From contig JAWKZP010000003.1 of assembly GCA_041395905.1 (NCBI GenBank), positions 248,001 to 312,000 of the forward strand: a stretch of 64,000 nt of DNA. The letters run 5' to 3'. The position numbers were made by a program, and so were the translations under genes. Below are positions 8,956 through 17,583 of this stretch, piece by piece. Below the pieces are notes generated by a model. That model was given only the letters and a program-made list of their open reading frames with translations. It did no database searches and was not told the origin of the DNA. Position 1 is the first letter of the stretch. Each line of letters begins with the position of its first letter. Source of the stretch: UBA7803 sp041395905 (GTDB lineage: Bacteria; Pseudomonadota; Gammaproteobacteria; Pseudomonadales; Azotimanducaceae).

Positions 8956-10619
8956 TCAGGATTCCTTGCCCGAGACTGCCACCTCGATCAGGTGCGGCCC
9001 GCCCGCGGCAAACGCCCGCTGCACCGCAGCCTGCAGCGCCGCCGGATCACTGATGCGCACGCCGGCAACGCCCAGCCCCGACGCCAGGGCGGCGAAGTCC
9101 ATCGCCGGCGTGAAGTCCATGAAGGGATACGGGTTGTTCGACGCGGCGTCGAAGCGACGACGATAGATGTCCAGGTTGTGCTTCAGCACCCGATACTCGC
9201 GATTGGCGAGAATGACGAACACGATGTCGAGACCCAGGTTCGCGGCCGTCCACAGAGACTGGATGTGGTACATGGCCGAGCCGTCGCCGGATATGCACAG
9301 CACGGGGCGCTCCGGGTTGGCGATCTTCACCCCCAGCGCGCCGGCGATGCCCTGGCCGATGCCGCCGCCGCGCTGGCCGAAGTAGTCGCCGGCCGCCGCG
9401 AACTCGAAAGCGAACTGCACGTCGCGTCCGGCGGTGATGGATTCATCCACCACGATCACGTCCTCCGGCAGCGCCGCCGCCACTTCCAGCAGCGCCCTGC
9501 CCGGCAGCATGGGCAGTGCGTCCCAGCGGCTGCGCAGCGCCGCCTCCCCCTGCGCCCGGCGCTCCGCATGGCGCTGCTCGAGCGTGGCCCTGCGCTGCGC
9601 GGCGGCCGCCTCGAACTGCGCAGACGCCATATCGGCGACCACGCCGGCAAGCGCCTCGAGGGCAGCCGCCGGGTCGCCCACCACACCAGCGGCAAGCTCG
9701 AAGTTCCGGGCCAGGACGGGGTGGTTCGGCGCGATCTGCACGATGGGCACAGTCTCCGGAACGGCTCGCACCGCGTCGAACCAGACTTCCTCGAAGAACG
9801 GTCCGCCCAGCATGAGAATCAGATCGTGATCCGCGAGCATCGCCCTGATCGCGCCGGCCTCGAACGGCGGCGCGCCCATGTTCGCGGGGTGTCGGTTGGG
9901 GAACGACAGCTGCAGACGCAGCCCGTCGTGAGCACACCGACGCTCCGGTCTGCTCCGCCAGCCGCACCAGCGCGCCCACCGCACCGGCCCGGGCGACGGC
10001 TTCTCCCGCCAGGATCGCGGGGTTTGCCGAACGCAGCAGACGACCGGCCACGTCCGCGATGCCCGCCGGATCCGGCGGCGGATTCGCGTACAGCCGCCCG
10101 CCGCCGAACGCCGCGTTGTCCGTCTCCTGCTCCATCACGTTGATGGGCGCACGAAAAACAGGCCCTGGGGCGGCTCGCAGGCAATCTTGAAAGCACGCGC
10201 CATGAGCGCGCCCATCTCGTCGGCGTGCTCCACCTGAGCACTCCGCTTGCACAGCGGCGCGGCCATGGCCACCAGATCGTGCTGCAGCATCGGCTCACGC
10301 AGGCGCATGCGGGTGTCCTGCTGACCGGCAGTGAGCACCAGCGGTGAACCGGCCCGCAGCGCGCCGTGCAACGACCCCAGCCCGTTGCCCAGGCCCGGGG
10401 CCACGTGCACGTTGGCGACCACCGGCTCGCCGCTGGCCTGAAGGCGTAGTAGCTGGCCGCGGTAACGGCTATGCCCTCATGCAGCGCCGCCACGTACTGG
10501 AGATCCGGCCGGTCGCGCAGCGCGTCCAGCAGCGGGCTCTCCGTCGTGCCCGGATTGCCGAAGATGCGCCGCACGCCGTGCGCGCGCAGGCTGTCGAGAA
10601 ACACGGTCCTGCCCCGCAT
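8956..10619 (-). pseudogene. Thiamine diphosphate-dependent decarboxylase (benzoylformate decarboxylase-like), broken by three single-base frameshifts
   Basis: Four reading frames joined end to end give one protein of about 554 residues: an N-terminal TPP-Pyr domain with the hallmark GNPGTTESPLLDAL and catalytic Glu in ALHEGIAV, a central domain, and a C-terminal TPP-PP domain with GDGSAMYHIQSLW followed by the metal-binding Asn. The ATG at 10619 has a strong GAGGGGGAGAG site. Breaks lie at about 10440-10447 (net -1), 10147-10149 (one C lost from a C run) and 9930-9935 (net +1). The gene is therefore either a pseudogene or intact with consensus errors. Benzoylformate decarboxylase-type enzymes cleave 2-keto acids to aldehydes; the exact substrate is unknown. 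Confidence 0.85.
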
Positions 10620-10706
10620 GCTCTCCCCCTCGAGAATGATTGCTCTTCGGCCGACGATAGAGAGCGCGTGCTGAAGGGTCAATCGAGCTGCGGTAGCATC
10701 GGTGGC

Positions 10707-11570
10707 ATGAGCACACGAATCAAAGCCACCCTGGCCCTGCTGATCGGGATGTCCGGATGCGCCGGTACCGGCCAGGGTCCATTCGCCGGGGGCAGTCCCC
10801 CGAACGACGATCTGGACAGCTACCTCGGTACCTACAGGGGCAGCTTCGGCAGCGCGCTGACGGAGGATCCGGCGGACGACCTGAATTTCAACCCCTGCGA
10901 TCCGGAGGTGGAGCGGTGCCTGGGGCAGGACGCGTACCTGGCCGATATTCTGCTCAGTCTGCACCGCGATGCCCGCGGCGTGGTGCGGCTGGGGTTCTAC
11001 CGAACCATGGCGGACCTCGAGCGCGAGCGGTCGCTGGATCTGCTGGGTCGGGGCTGCGGCACCGAGATCGGTCCCCTGCGCGCAACCACCCGGAGCAGCG
11101 AAGACGCGTCGATCGACGTCGCCCATTTTCCGCTCAGCGCCCGCTCGCGCCTGTGCCTGAGCAAGCTGCGGCCCACGAGCTCGCACGAGATCAAAGTCGA
11201 GTTCGGCATCGATGCGGATTCCGGCATCGCGTCCGCGCAGGTGCTCATCGACAAGAACTTGGTCAGCGAGAACTATCTGTACGTGAAGGAAAAGGGTGTC
11301 GAACGCCGGGTCCGGATCGATCGCGACAACACCGTCGGCCGCCCCGGCGAAATCCGTTACCGCGTCTGCATTCAGGACGACCTGGGCGAGTACGATCGCT
11401 GCGTGCTCACGGACCGCGAGCTCAAACAGGTGCTGCTGCCGGTGCCTCTGCCCGGCGGCGCCGCAGTCAGCTACACCTGGTGGTACGACCTCACCCCCAA
11501 CCTGAAGCGCACGCGGGACCTGTACCGGTTGGAGCAGTACAGCGGCCGCTTCGAGCGCATCGCTCCCTGA
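10707..11570 (+). CDS. Predicted lipoprotein of unknown function
   Basis: A 287-residue protein starting at an ATG that gives a short type II signal peptide: positive N-terminus, hydrophobic core, then lipobox MSGC around residue 20. It should therefore be lipid-anchored in the outer or inner membrane. The mature part is acidic with five or more cysteines (NPCDPEVERCLG; LGRGCG; RLCLSK; RVCIQ; DRCVLT), suggesting disulfides, and ends with an aromatic WWYDLTP segment. I do not recognise the family. It stands alone, divergent from the broken thiamine diphosphate gene and about 100 bp before cbpA. Confidence 0.8.
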   Translation: MSTRIKATLALLIGMSGCAGTGQGPFAGGSPPNDDLDSYLGTYRGSFGSALTEDPADDLNFNPCDPEVERCLGQDAYLADILLSLHRDARGVVRLGFYRTMADLERERSLDLLGRGCGTEIGPLRATTRSSEDASIDVAHFPLSARSRLCLSKLRPTSSHEIKVEFGIDADSGIASAQVLIDKNLVSENYLYVKEKGVERRVRIDRDNTVGRPGEIRYRVCIQDDLGEYDRCVLTDRELKQVLLPVPLPGGAAVSYTWWYDLTPNLKRTRDLYRLEQYSGRFERIAP

Positions 11571-11667
11571 GCAGCAGCCACGCGGGCCCTTGAAGTTGCC
11601 CGGGTAGATCCCGATATACGGAGAGCAGAGCGCGGCCGCATAGTGCGCCATCGGGAATCAGGCCGGG

Positions 11668-12654
11668 ATGGAATTCAAAGACTACTACCAGACGCTCGGT
11701 GTCGAGCGCGACGCCACTCAGGATGAAATCAAGCGTGCCTACCGCAAGCTGGCACGCAAGTACCATCCGGACGTCAGCAGTGAAACCGACGCCGAGGCAC
11801 GCTTCAAGGAAGTCAACGAAGCCTACGAAGTGCTGAAGGATCCGGAGAAGCGGGTCGCTTACGACCAGCTGGGCGCCAACTGGCAGGCCGGCCAGGATTT
11901 CCGCCCGCCACCCGACTGGGACGCCGGCTTCGAGTTTCACGGCGGCGGCTTCACCGGCGCCGATGCCGGCGGATTCAGCGACTTCTTCGAGACCCTCTTC
12001 GGGCAGGCGTTTCACGAAGGTTACAGCGCCCGCGGCGGTCCCCAGGGCGCCCGCGGCGGGCACCGCGGCTTCCGCGCCCGCGGTGAGGACCACCACGCGC
12101 GCATCCTGATCGACCTGGAGGATGCCATAAACGGCAGCACGCGCGCCGTGACGCTGCAGGTGCCCGAGGTGGACGAGCGCGGTCACGTCGCTGCCCGCAG
12201 CAGAACGCTGAACGTGCGCATTCCCAGAGGCATCAGCGCCGGCCAGCGCATCCGCCTCGCCGGTCAGGGCGCCCCGGGGCTCGGCGAAGGCCCGGCCGGA
12301 GATCTGTTTCTCGAGATCGAGTTCCGCCCGCACCGTCTCTACCGTGTGGACGGCCGGGACCTGTATCTGGATCTGCCCGTAGCCCCCTGGGAAGCCGCGC
12401 TCGGCGCCAGGGTCAAGGCGCCGACCCCCACGGGCCAGGTGGAGGTCAGCGTCCCCGCGGGATCCACCAGCGGGCGCAAGCTGCGACTCAAAGGGCGCGG
12501 CATCCCGGCATCGGGATCAACCACCAGCGCGGGCGACCTGTATCTGGTGCTGCAGATCGTGCTGCCGGCGGCGGACACCGACAGCGCCAAGGCCGTGTAC
12601 CGGAACATGGCCGAGAACCTCGCCTTCGATCCCCGCGAGCACCTCGGGAGCTGA
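11668..12654 (+). CDS. cbpA: DnaJ-family co-chaperone CbpA
   Basis: A 328-residue class B J-protein. The J domain occupies residues 1-70 with the HPD tripeptide at 33-35, which stimulates DnaK ATPase. A Gly/Phe-rich linker (GGGFTGADAGGFSDFFETLFG) follows, then two beta-barrel substrate-binding domains without the zinc finger of DnaJ, including RIPRGISAGQRIRLAGQG-type sequence. The next gene, 3 bp downstream, encodes the dedicated inhibitor CbpM, which fixes the assignment to CbpA. The protein is a stress/stationary-phase co-chaperone and, in E. coli, also a curved-DNA-binding nucleoid protein. Confidence 0.95.
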   Translation: MEFKDYYQTLGVERDATQDEIKRAYRKLARKYHPDVSSETDAEARFKEVNEAYEVLKDPEKRVAYDQLGANWQAGQDFRPPPDWDAGFEFHGGGFTGADAGGFSDFFETLFGQAFHEGYSARGGPQGARGGHRGFRARGEDHHARILIDLEDAINGSTRAVTLQVPEVDERGHVAARSRTLNVRIPRGISAGQRIRLAGQGAPGLGEGPAGDLFLEIEFRPHRLYRVDGRDLYLDLPVAPWEAALGARVKAPTPTGQVEVSVPAGSTSGRKLRLKGRGIPASGSTTSAGDLYLVLQIVLPAADTDSAKAVYRNMAENLAFDPREHLGS

Positions 12655-12657
12655 GCC

Positions 12658-13005
12658 ATGCGCGACGACGACATCCTCGAAGGACACCTGCTGGATGCAG
12701 CGCTGGAGCTGAGCCTGGCGGAGCTCGCGCGGACCTGCGCCACGGACGCCGACTGGCTCATCACTCTGGTGGACGAAGGCATCCTGCAGCCGCGCGGAAG
12801 GCGCGTTCAGGAGTGGCGCTTCTCGGGCGTCAGCATCGAGCGGGTGCACCGGGTCCAGCGCCTGCAGCGGGATCTGGGCGTCAACCTCGCCGGCTCCGCG
12901 CTGATACTCGACATGCTCGAGGAGCTACATGAGCTGCGCCGGCGTCTGGCGCAGTTCGAGAGCGCGTTCGACCTCGATGCCGACCCGACTCGGAGACGAC
13001 CATGA
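12658..13005 (+). CDS. cbpM: Chaperone modulator CbpM
   Basis: A 115-residue MerR-like helix-turn-helix protein, the family that binds the J domain of CbpA and blocks both its DnaK stimulation and DNA binding. The fold is seen as an N-terminal helix pair (SLAELARTCATDADWLITLV), a beta-wing segment and a C-terminal coiled-coil stretch rich in Leu and Arg (VQRLQRDLGVNL; LHELRRRLAQFES). It starts 3 bp after cbpA and overlaps the thioredoxin start by 4 bp, so the three genes form one operon. Confidence 0.93.
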   Translation: MRDDDILEGHLLDAALELSLAELARTCATDADWLITLVDEGILQPRGRRVQEWRFSGVSIERVHRVQRLQRDLGVNLAGSALILDMLEELHELRRRLAQFESAFDLDADPTRRRP

Positions 13006-13436
13006 GCGATCTGATACACGTGGTCTGCACGGCCTGCAACGCGGCCAATCGAATCCCGGCTGCGCGTCTCGGCGATGCGCCGAAGTGCGGAAAGTGCCAC
13101 CGTCCGCTGTTCTCGGGGCACCCCGAGAATCTCGACGACGACGCGTTCGCGCGCCAGCTGGAACGCAGCGACATCCCGCTGCTGGTGGACTTCTGGGCTA
13201 CCTGGTGCGGGCCCTGCCGGATGATGGCGCCGGCTTACGAGCAGGCAGCGGCCCAGCTGGAACCGGCCGTGCGGGTGGTGAAGGTCGATACCGAGGCGGC
13301 GCAGACCACGGCTGCGCGCTACGGTATCCGCAGCATTCCCACCCTGATGCTGTTCAAGGGCGGCCGCGAGCTGGCCCGCCAGGCGGGCGCCATGAGCGCC
13401 GGCGACATCGTGCGCTGGACCCGCTCACACCTCTAG
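13002..13436 (+). CDS. trxC: Thioredoxin TrxC (thioredoxin 2, zinc-finger type)
   Basis: A 144-residue cytoplasmic protein disulfide reductase. Two N-terminal CxxC pairs (Cys9/Cys12 and Cys29/Cys32) form the zinc-binding extension that distinguishes thioredoxin 2 from thioredoxin 1. The thioredoxin domain has the active site WCGPC with redox cysteines 69 and 72, and the cis-Pro segment IRSIPTLMLFKGG. It overlaps cbpM by ATGA. In enterobacteria trxC is OxyR-controlled and separate, so its coupling to the CbpA chaperone here points to a combined protein-stress and oxidative-stress unit (inference). Confidence 0.95.
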   Translation: MSDLIHVVCTACNAANRIPAARLGDAPKCGKCHRPLFSGHPENLDDDAFARQLERSDIPLLVDFWATWCGPCRMMAPAYEQAAAQLEPAVRVVKVDTEAAQTTAARYGIRSIPTLMLFKGGRELARQAGAMSAGDIVRWTRSHL

Positions 13437-13491
13437 GCATCCGGTCATCTGCGTCGGTGGCGGCGCGGCCGGCCAGGCAGCTGGCCGCGGC

Positions 13492-14154
13492 TCAGGTGCG
13501 TTCCCGCAGACCGTTCTGCCGCAGCCGCCACAGCAGCACGTCGAGTCGATCCTGGCCGAAGAACGGCTCGCCGCGGAACGCGCAGGTTGGCACGCCCCAG
13601 TGTCCGGCAGCGGCATGGTCGTCCTGGTTGCCCGCGATGACCTGCTCCAGGCGCTCGGCCTCGGCCCCGGCACGCGCATCCAGCTCGGCCAGATCGAGCC
13701 CGGCGCGGGCGGCGGCGTCGGCGAGGTGCGCGCCCTGGTGCCAGTTCTCCGTGGTCCAGATCACGCCCGCGATCTGCTCCGCGAAGTCGATCCCGCGCCC
13801 CGATTCCTCCGCCAGCACCCCCAGCCGCGTGAGGCGCTGGATGTAGGGTTGTTCGTCCGCCGTGCGCGGCCGCCCGTCCTCTCCGGGATACTGGACGATG
13901 GGGTCGGGGCTCGCCCAGCGGAACGGCAGCTCGAGAAACTCCGCCACCCGGAACACGTCACGCATGAAGTAGCCGAACCACTGCGGGTGCACGTTGGCGA
14001 AAAATTCCGGCGTGCGCACGGCGATGGGATACACGGGCCGGAATCGCACGTTGAGCTCGTAGCTGCGCTGCCACTGCGCCAGCCTCGGCGTCGCCAGGTA
14101 CGACCAGGGACTGCGGAACGACCAGAACACATCGATTTCCAGGGGTTCAGCCAT
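13492..14154 (-). CDS. DsbA-family / 2-hydroxychromene-2-carboxylate isomerase-like protein
   Basis: A 220-residue thioredoxin-fold protein of the DsbA/kappa-GST group. The N-terminus FWSFRSPWSYLATPRL corresponds to the DsbA-like start where CxxC is replaced by S-P-W-S, as in 2-hydroxychromene-2-carboxylate isomerases that use glutathione rather than a disulfide. The helical insertion and the late WGVPTCAFRGEPFFGQDRL with the cis-Pro match the family. The GGAGAA ribosome site is intact. It is the last gene of the sulfatase-dehalogenase operon and overlaps the preceding membrane-protein gene by 8 bp, so a glutathione-linked catabolic step is plausible. Confidence 0.82.
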   Translation of the reverse strand: MAEPLEIDVFWSFRSPWSYLATPRLAQWQRSYELNVRFRPVYPIAVRTPEFFANVHPQWFGYFMRDVFRVAEFLELPFRWASPDPIVQYPGEDGRPRTADEQPYIQRLTRLGVLAEESGRGIDFAEQIAGVIWTTENWHQGAHLADAAARAGLDLAELDARAGAEAERLEQVIAGNQDDHAAAGHWGVPTCAFRGEPFFGQDRLDVLLWRLRQNGLRERT

Positions 14155-14779
14155 GGTTGGTTCTCCTTCGATCGAGCAGCAGCACCGCGACGAGCAGCAC
14201 CAGCGCCAGCAGCAGGCGCGGATCGCTCAGGTAAAGCTGCGGTTGCAGAGGGTAAGCGATGGTCTTTTCGAGTGCTGCCAGCTTGTCGGCATGCGGCCCC
14301 TGAAACGCCGGGTCAAGGGCGATCTCCAGCATGTCCCGAAGGCTCCGGTAACGCACCAGCGCGCCCTGGTCCCAATGCGCGCCGTCGGCCACGCCGACGA
14401 GATCCACCGCATCGGCGAGGGCACGCCCGGCGAACACCGGATGACAGGCGCGCTTCAGCAGCGCCGGCAGCATGTAAGTCATGTAACGGTCCAGCAGGTC
14501 CTGACCGGTGACGCCCGCCGGCGCTCCGGGAGGCGGCGACGGCCGTTCGGCCAGATCGAGCGCGTTCAGCATCAGAAACTGGTTGCCGTCGTCCGCCGCC
14601 ATGAACGCCCGCAGCCGCTGAGCCTGGGCCGGATCGGCATGACGGGTTTCGAGAATGGCGGAAAAGCGCTCGATCTCGGGCGCGGTCAGCGGCCCGCCCA
14701 GATTCGTGTACCAGAGGCAGAACACCGCGTAGAACAACCCTGCCCCGCCCCACAGCACGAAGCGCCCGTTGCGGCTCAC
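14147..14779 (-). CDS. Small membrane protein of unknown function
   Basis: A 210-residue protein read from a GTG start. It has one hydrophobic helix near the N-terminus (about residues 8-24) and one near the C-terminus (about 187-202, followed by RRR), enclosing a soluble, probably periplasmic domain with two cysteine-free helical regions and one Cys. I do not recognise the family. It sits between haloalkane dehalogenase and a DsbA-like isomerase in the same operon (28 bp gap before, 8 bp overlap after), so it probably serves the same process. Confidence 0.75.
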   Translation of the reverse strand: MSRNGRFVLWGGAGLFYAVFCLWYTNLGGPLTAPEIERFSAILETRHADPAQAQRLRAFMAADDGNQFLMLNALDLAERPSPPPGAPAGVTGQDLLDRYMTYMLPALLKRACHPVFAGRALADAVDLVGVADGAHWDQGALVRYRSLRDMLEIALDPAFQGPHADKLAALEKTIAYPLQPQLYLSDPRLLLALVLLVAVLLLDRRRTNHG

Positions 14780-14807
14780 GACCCGCGCGCCTGCCGCCCG
14801 CGACCGG

Positions 14808-15812
14808 TCACAGCGGATTGTCCCGACAGAACTGGACGATCACCCGGGCCAGCCGCTCGCCCGCATCCTCCTGCAGAAAGTGTCCCGCCCCTTCGATGGT
14901 CACGTGACGCTGACCGCGGGCCCCCGGCACCGATTCCTGAAAGCGCACGTGAGCGCCGGCAGTCACCGGATCCATGTCGCTGAACGCGGTGAGAAACGGC
15001 CGCTCGAAACCCTCGAGAACCTTCCAGGCCGCGCGGTTCGCAGCGATGGCGGGGTCGTCTGGAAAGATCGGAACCAGGGACGGAAACCGGCGCGCACCCT
15101 GCTTGTAGGGCTCGCCCGGGAACGGGGCGTCGTAGGCCCTGATCTGCGCCTCGCTCAGCGCGCCCCCCGCAGACAGATTGACCACATCGCTGATGCGCAG
15201 CTCCGGGTCCTCGGCGCAGTACTTGATCCAGTACATGAAGCCCGCGCCATGCTCGTTCTCGCGCAGCTTCTGGCCCATCTGCGCCACGGGGAGCGCCGGG
15301 ATGCTGGCGAACAGCGCGCGCATGGCCGGCGCCATCTCATCGGGTATGCCGCGCGCATCGGGCAGCCCCGTGTTGGCCGCTACCACCCGCGCAAACCGGT
15401 CCGGCATCTCGGCCAGCACGCGCAGGCCGATGAGCCCGCCCCAGTCCTGACAGACCAGCGTGATCGCGCGCAGATCGAGCGCGCGCACGAGTCCGCCCAG
15501 CCAGTACACGTGATTGGCATAGGTGTAGCTTTCCGGCGCCACCGGCTTGTCCGAGCGGCCGAAGCCCACCAGATCCGGAGCCAGCACCCGATAGCCGGCC
15601 TGGGTCAGAATCGGAATCATCTTGCGGTACAGGTACGACCAGGTCGGCTGCCCGTGCAGGCACAGGATCACCTCGCCCTGAGGCGGCCCGGCGTCGACAT
15701 AGTGCATGCGCAGCTGACCGCCGTCGCCGGCGTCCACCGTGACGTAGCTGGGGGGGTACGGATAGTCCTCCAGGTCGGCGAAGCGTTCGTCCGGCGTTCG
15801 GATGATTTCCAT
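14808..15812 (-). CDS. Haloalkane dehalogenase (subfamily I-like alpha/beta hydrolase)
   Basis: A 334-residue alpha/beta hydrolase with the haloalkane dehalogenase signature: oxyanion segment HGQPTW at residues 53-58, nucleophile Asp123 in CQDWGG followed by the halide-binding Trp124, an acid in FSDMDP near residue 279-281 and catalytic His311 in GAGHFLQED. An Asp rather than Ser nucleophile separates it from esterases; epoxide hydrolases share Asp but lack this C-Q-D-W-G-G pattern. It would hydrolyse carbon-halogen bonds to alcohols, although some relatives have other physiological substrates. AGGAG lies nine bases before the ATG, and the gene follows the sulfatase by 22 bp. Confidence 0.9.
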   Translation of the reverse strand: MEIIRTPDERFADLEDYPYPPSYVTVDAGDGGQLRMHYVDAGPPQGEVILCLHGQPTWSYLYRKMIPILTQAGYRVLAPDLVGFGRSDKPVAPESYTYANHVYWLGGLVRALDLRAITLVCQDWGGLIGLRVLAEMPDRFARVVAANTGLPDARGIPDEMAPAMRALFASIPALPVAQMGQKLRENEHGAGFMYWIKYCAEDPELRISDVVNLSAGGALSEAQIRAYDAPFPGEPYKQGARRFPSLVPIFPDDPAIAANRAAWKVLEGFERPFLTAFSDMDPVTAGAHVRFQESVPGARGQRHVTIEGAGHFLQEDAGERLARVIVQFCRDNPL

Positions 15813-15834
15813 GGGTAGGTTCTCCTGTCAGAGG

Positions 15835-17484
15835 TCAGTTCGGCCAGTAGGTGTACTCGTCGCCCGGCTCCACGGGGTCTGCCAGGGTCTTGTCGATCAT
15901 CACCGGTGACTCCACCATGCTCGGCCATGCCGGCTCGGCCTGCTGCGCGTTGTGTGCGGCCAACAGGCGCTGGAGCTCGGCCACCTTGTCGGGGCGCGCC
16001 GCGGACTGATCACTCTGCTCGGTGGGATCCGAACGCATGTCGAACAGCCACACACGGTCCGGGCGACCGGAGACGATCAGTTTCCAGCCGTCGGCGATGA
16101 CCGCCTGGTAGTATCCTTCGCGCCAGAACAGTGCCTCGTGCGGCGCCCCCTGACGCGCACCGGTAACGTAGGGCAAAAGATCGACACCGTCGATGACGCG
16201 ATTCGTGGGCAACTCGGCCCCGGCTGCATCCGCGGCAGTGGCCATGATGTCGATGTGACCCACGGGCGCATCGAACTGGCTGCCCGGCGCGATGACGCCC
16301 GGCCAGCGCATGAAGAACGGCACATGGGTGCCTCCCTCGAACAGCGTCAGCTTCCAGCCTCGATAGGGTCTATTGATGTCCGGCAGGCCGATGTAGTTCG
16401 CGCCGCCGTTGTCACTGGTGAATATCACCAGCGTGTTGTCGTCGACGCCGTTGTCACGCAGGGCCTGCAGCACGCGCCCGACGCTTCGGTCCAGCGCCCG
16501 CACCATGGCGGCATACACGCGCAGGCGATGATCCTCGATGTGCGACAGCGCCTCGTAATCCTCCCGGCTGGCCTGCAGCGGCGTGTGCACCGCCCAGTGG
16601 GCCAGATACAGGAAGAACGGGCGCTCGCGGTTCGCCTCGATCACGCGCACCGCCTGATCGGTGTAGTAGTCGGTTAGGTAGCCCTCGGGCGCGAACTTGT
16701 CCCCGCCGTTGAAGCTTGCCGCGTAGCGCATGATCGACCAGAGCGTCTGATCGATGGGATCGAACGGCTGCTTGGCGTTGCGCACGTCGGGCGAATCTTC
16801 AGGCAGGTACAGACCGCTGGCCATGTCCAGACTGTCGTCGAATCCCTGGTCCTCGGGGCGCATGCCGTTGGTTCCGCCGAGGTGCCACTTGCCGATGTGA
16901 GCCGTCTGGTAGCCGGCACTCTTGAGCACCTCGGCAATGGTGATCTCCGAAGGCGGCATGCCCAGATCCTGGAAGTCCGGCATGGCGTCGATCCGGTCTT
17001 CGTGGATGATCGTCGGATACACGGCGTCGCTCTGTTCGGCCATGAGGGCAAACACCCTCGGCATGGCGTTCGGCACGGGGGTGAACTCGAAGCCGAAGCG
17101 CGTGGGGTAACGGCCCGTCATGATCGACGCCCGCGACGGCGCGCACACCGCATTACCTGCGTAACCGTTGCTGAAGGCAACGCCGGATGCGGCCAGGGCA
17201 TCGATGTTGGGTGTGGGCACGCTGCCGCCTGCCACACCGCCGTTGCGGGTAATGTCGTTGTAGCCGAGATCGTCGGCGAGGATCAGCACGATGTTGGGCT
17301 TGCGCTGCCCGGCGACGGCCGCAGGTGCCGAACCCGACGACCACTCCACCTCGCGGTGCGGCGCGATCGGGTCGCGCAGATCCGCTATGACGGGGGCCAC
17401 GTGCAGCAGCAGCCAGAGTCGCTGCTGATAGGCGGCATAGGCGATTCCAGCCAGCACGACGAGCACCACGATCAGTCGGCGCAT
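15835..17484 (-). CDS. Sulfatase (formylglycine-type, membrane-anchored)
   Basis: A 549-residue type I sulfatase that would hydrolyse sulfate esters. The ATG at 17484 follows GGGAGAG and begins an N-terminal hydrophobic anchor (about residues 3-30), so the enzyme is periplasmic. Metal-binding Asp71-Asp72 follow NIVLILA, and the modification motif is C114-A-P-S-R118, where Cys becomes formylglycine; a maturation enzyme must be encoded elsewhere. The sequence continues with MTGRYPTRFG and a conserved HIGKWHLGG. It is the first gene of an operon with haloalkane dehalogenase and faces a TetR regulator. Confidence 0.93.
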   Translation of the reverse strand: MRRLIVVLVVLAGIAYAAYQQRLWLLLHVAPVIADLRDPIAPHREVEWSSGSAPAAVAGQRKPNIVLILADDLGYNDITRNGGVAGGSVPTPNIDALAASGVAFSNGYAGNAVCAPSRASIMTGRYPTRFGFEFTPVPNAMPRVFALMAEQSDAVYPTIIHEDRIDAMPDFQDLGMPPSEITIAEVLKSAGYQTAHIGKWHLGGTNGMRPEDQGFDDSLDMASGLYLPEDSPDVRNAKQPFDPIDQTLWSIMRYAASFNGGDKFAPEGYLTDYYTDQAVRVIEANRERPFFLYLAHWAVHTPLQASREDYEALSHIEDHRLRVYAAMVRALDRSVGRVLQALRDNGVDDNTLVIFTSDNGGANYIGLPDINRPYRGWKLTLFEGGTHVPFFMRWPGVIAPGSQFDAPVGHIDIMATAADAAGAELPTNRVIDGVDLLPYVTGARQGAPHEALFWREGYYQAVIADGWKLIVSGRPDRVWLFDMRSDPTEQSDQSAARPDKVAELQRLLAAHNAQQAEPAWPSMVESPVMIDKTLADPVEPGDEYTYWPN

Positions 17485-17515
17485 GTTCGGTCTCTCCCGG
17501 TCGAGGCGGCGCAGC

Positions 17516-17544
17516 TTGACAGCATCCCAATCTATTGTCACTAT
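17516..17544 (+). promoter_or_regulatory. Candidate promoter and inverted repeat between sulfatase and TetR genes
   Basis: A consensus -35 (TTGACA, 17516-17521), a 17-bp spacer and a weak -10 (CACTAT, 17539-17544) read toward the TetR gene 40 bp on. Overlapping it are TGACA and TGTCA half-sites separated by 14 bp (17517-17540), suitable for a TetR dimer that would silence both its own gene and the divergent sulfatase operon. The binding claim is inference. Confidence 0.4.
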
Positions 17545-17583
17545 CCATGCCATAACTTCGAATCCCGTCAGGACAGAGACCCT

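Noticed and set aside
9819..11651. 610-codon minus-strand frame as one gene
   Set aside because: Its first half is the antisense of the lipoprotein gene; only the part from 10619 on belongs to the broken thiamine diphosphate gene, and its end is already out of frame.
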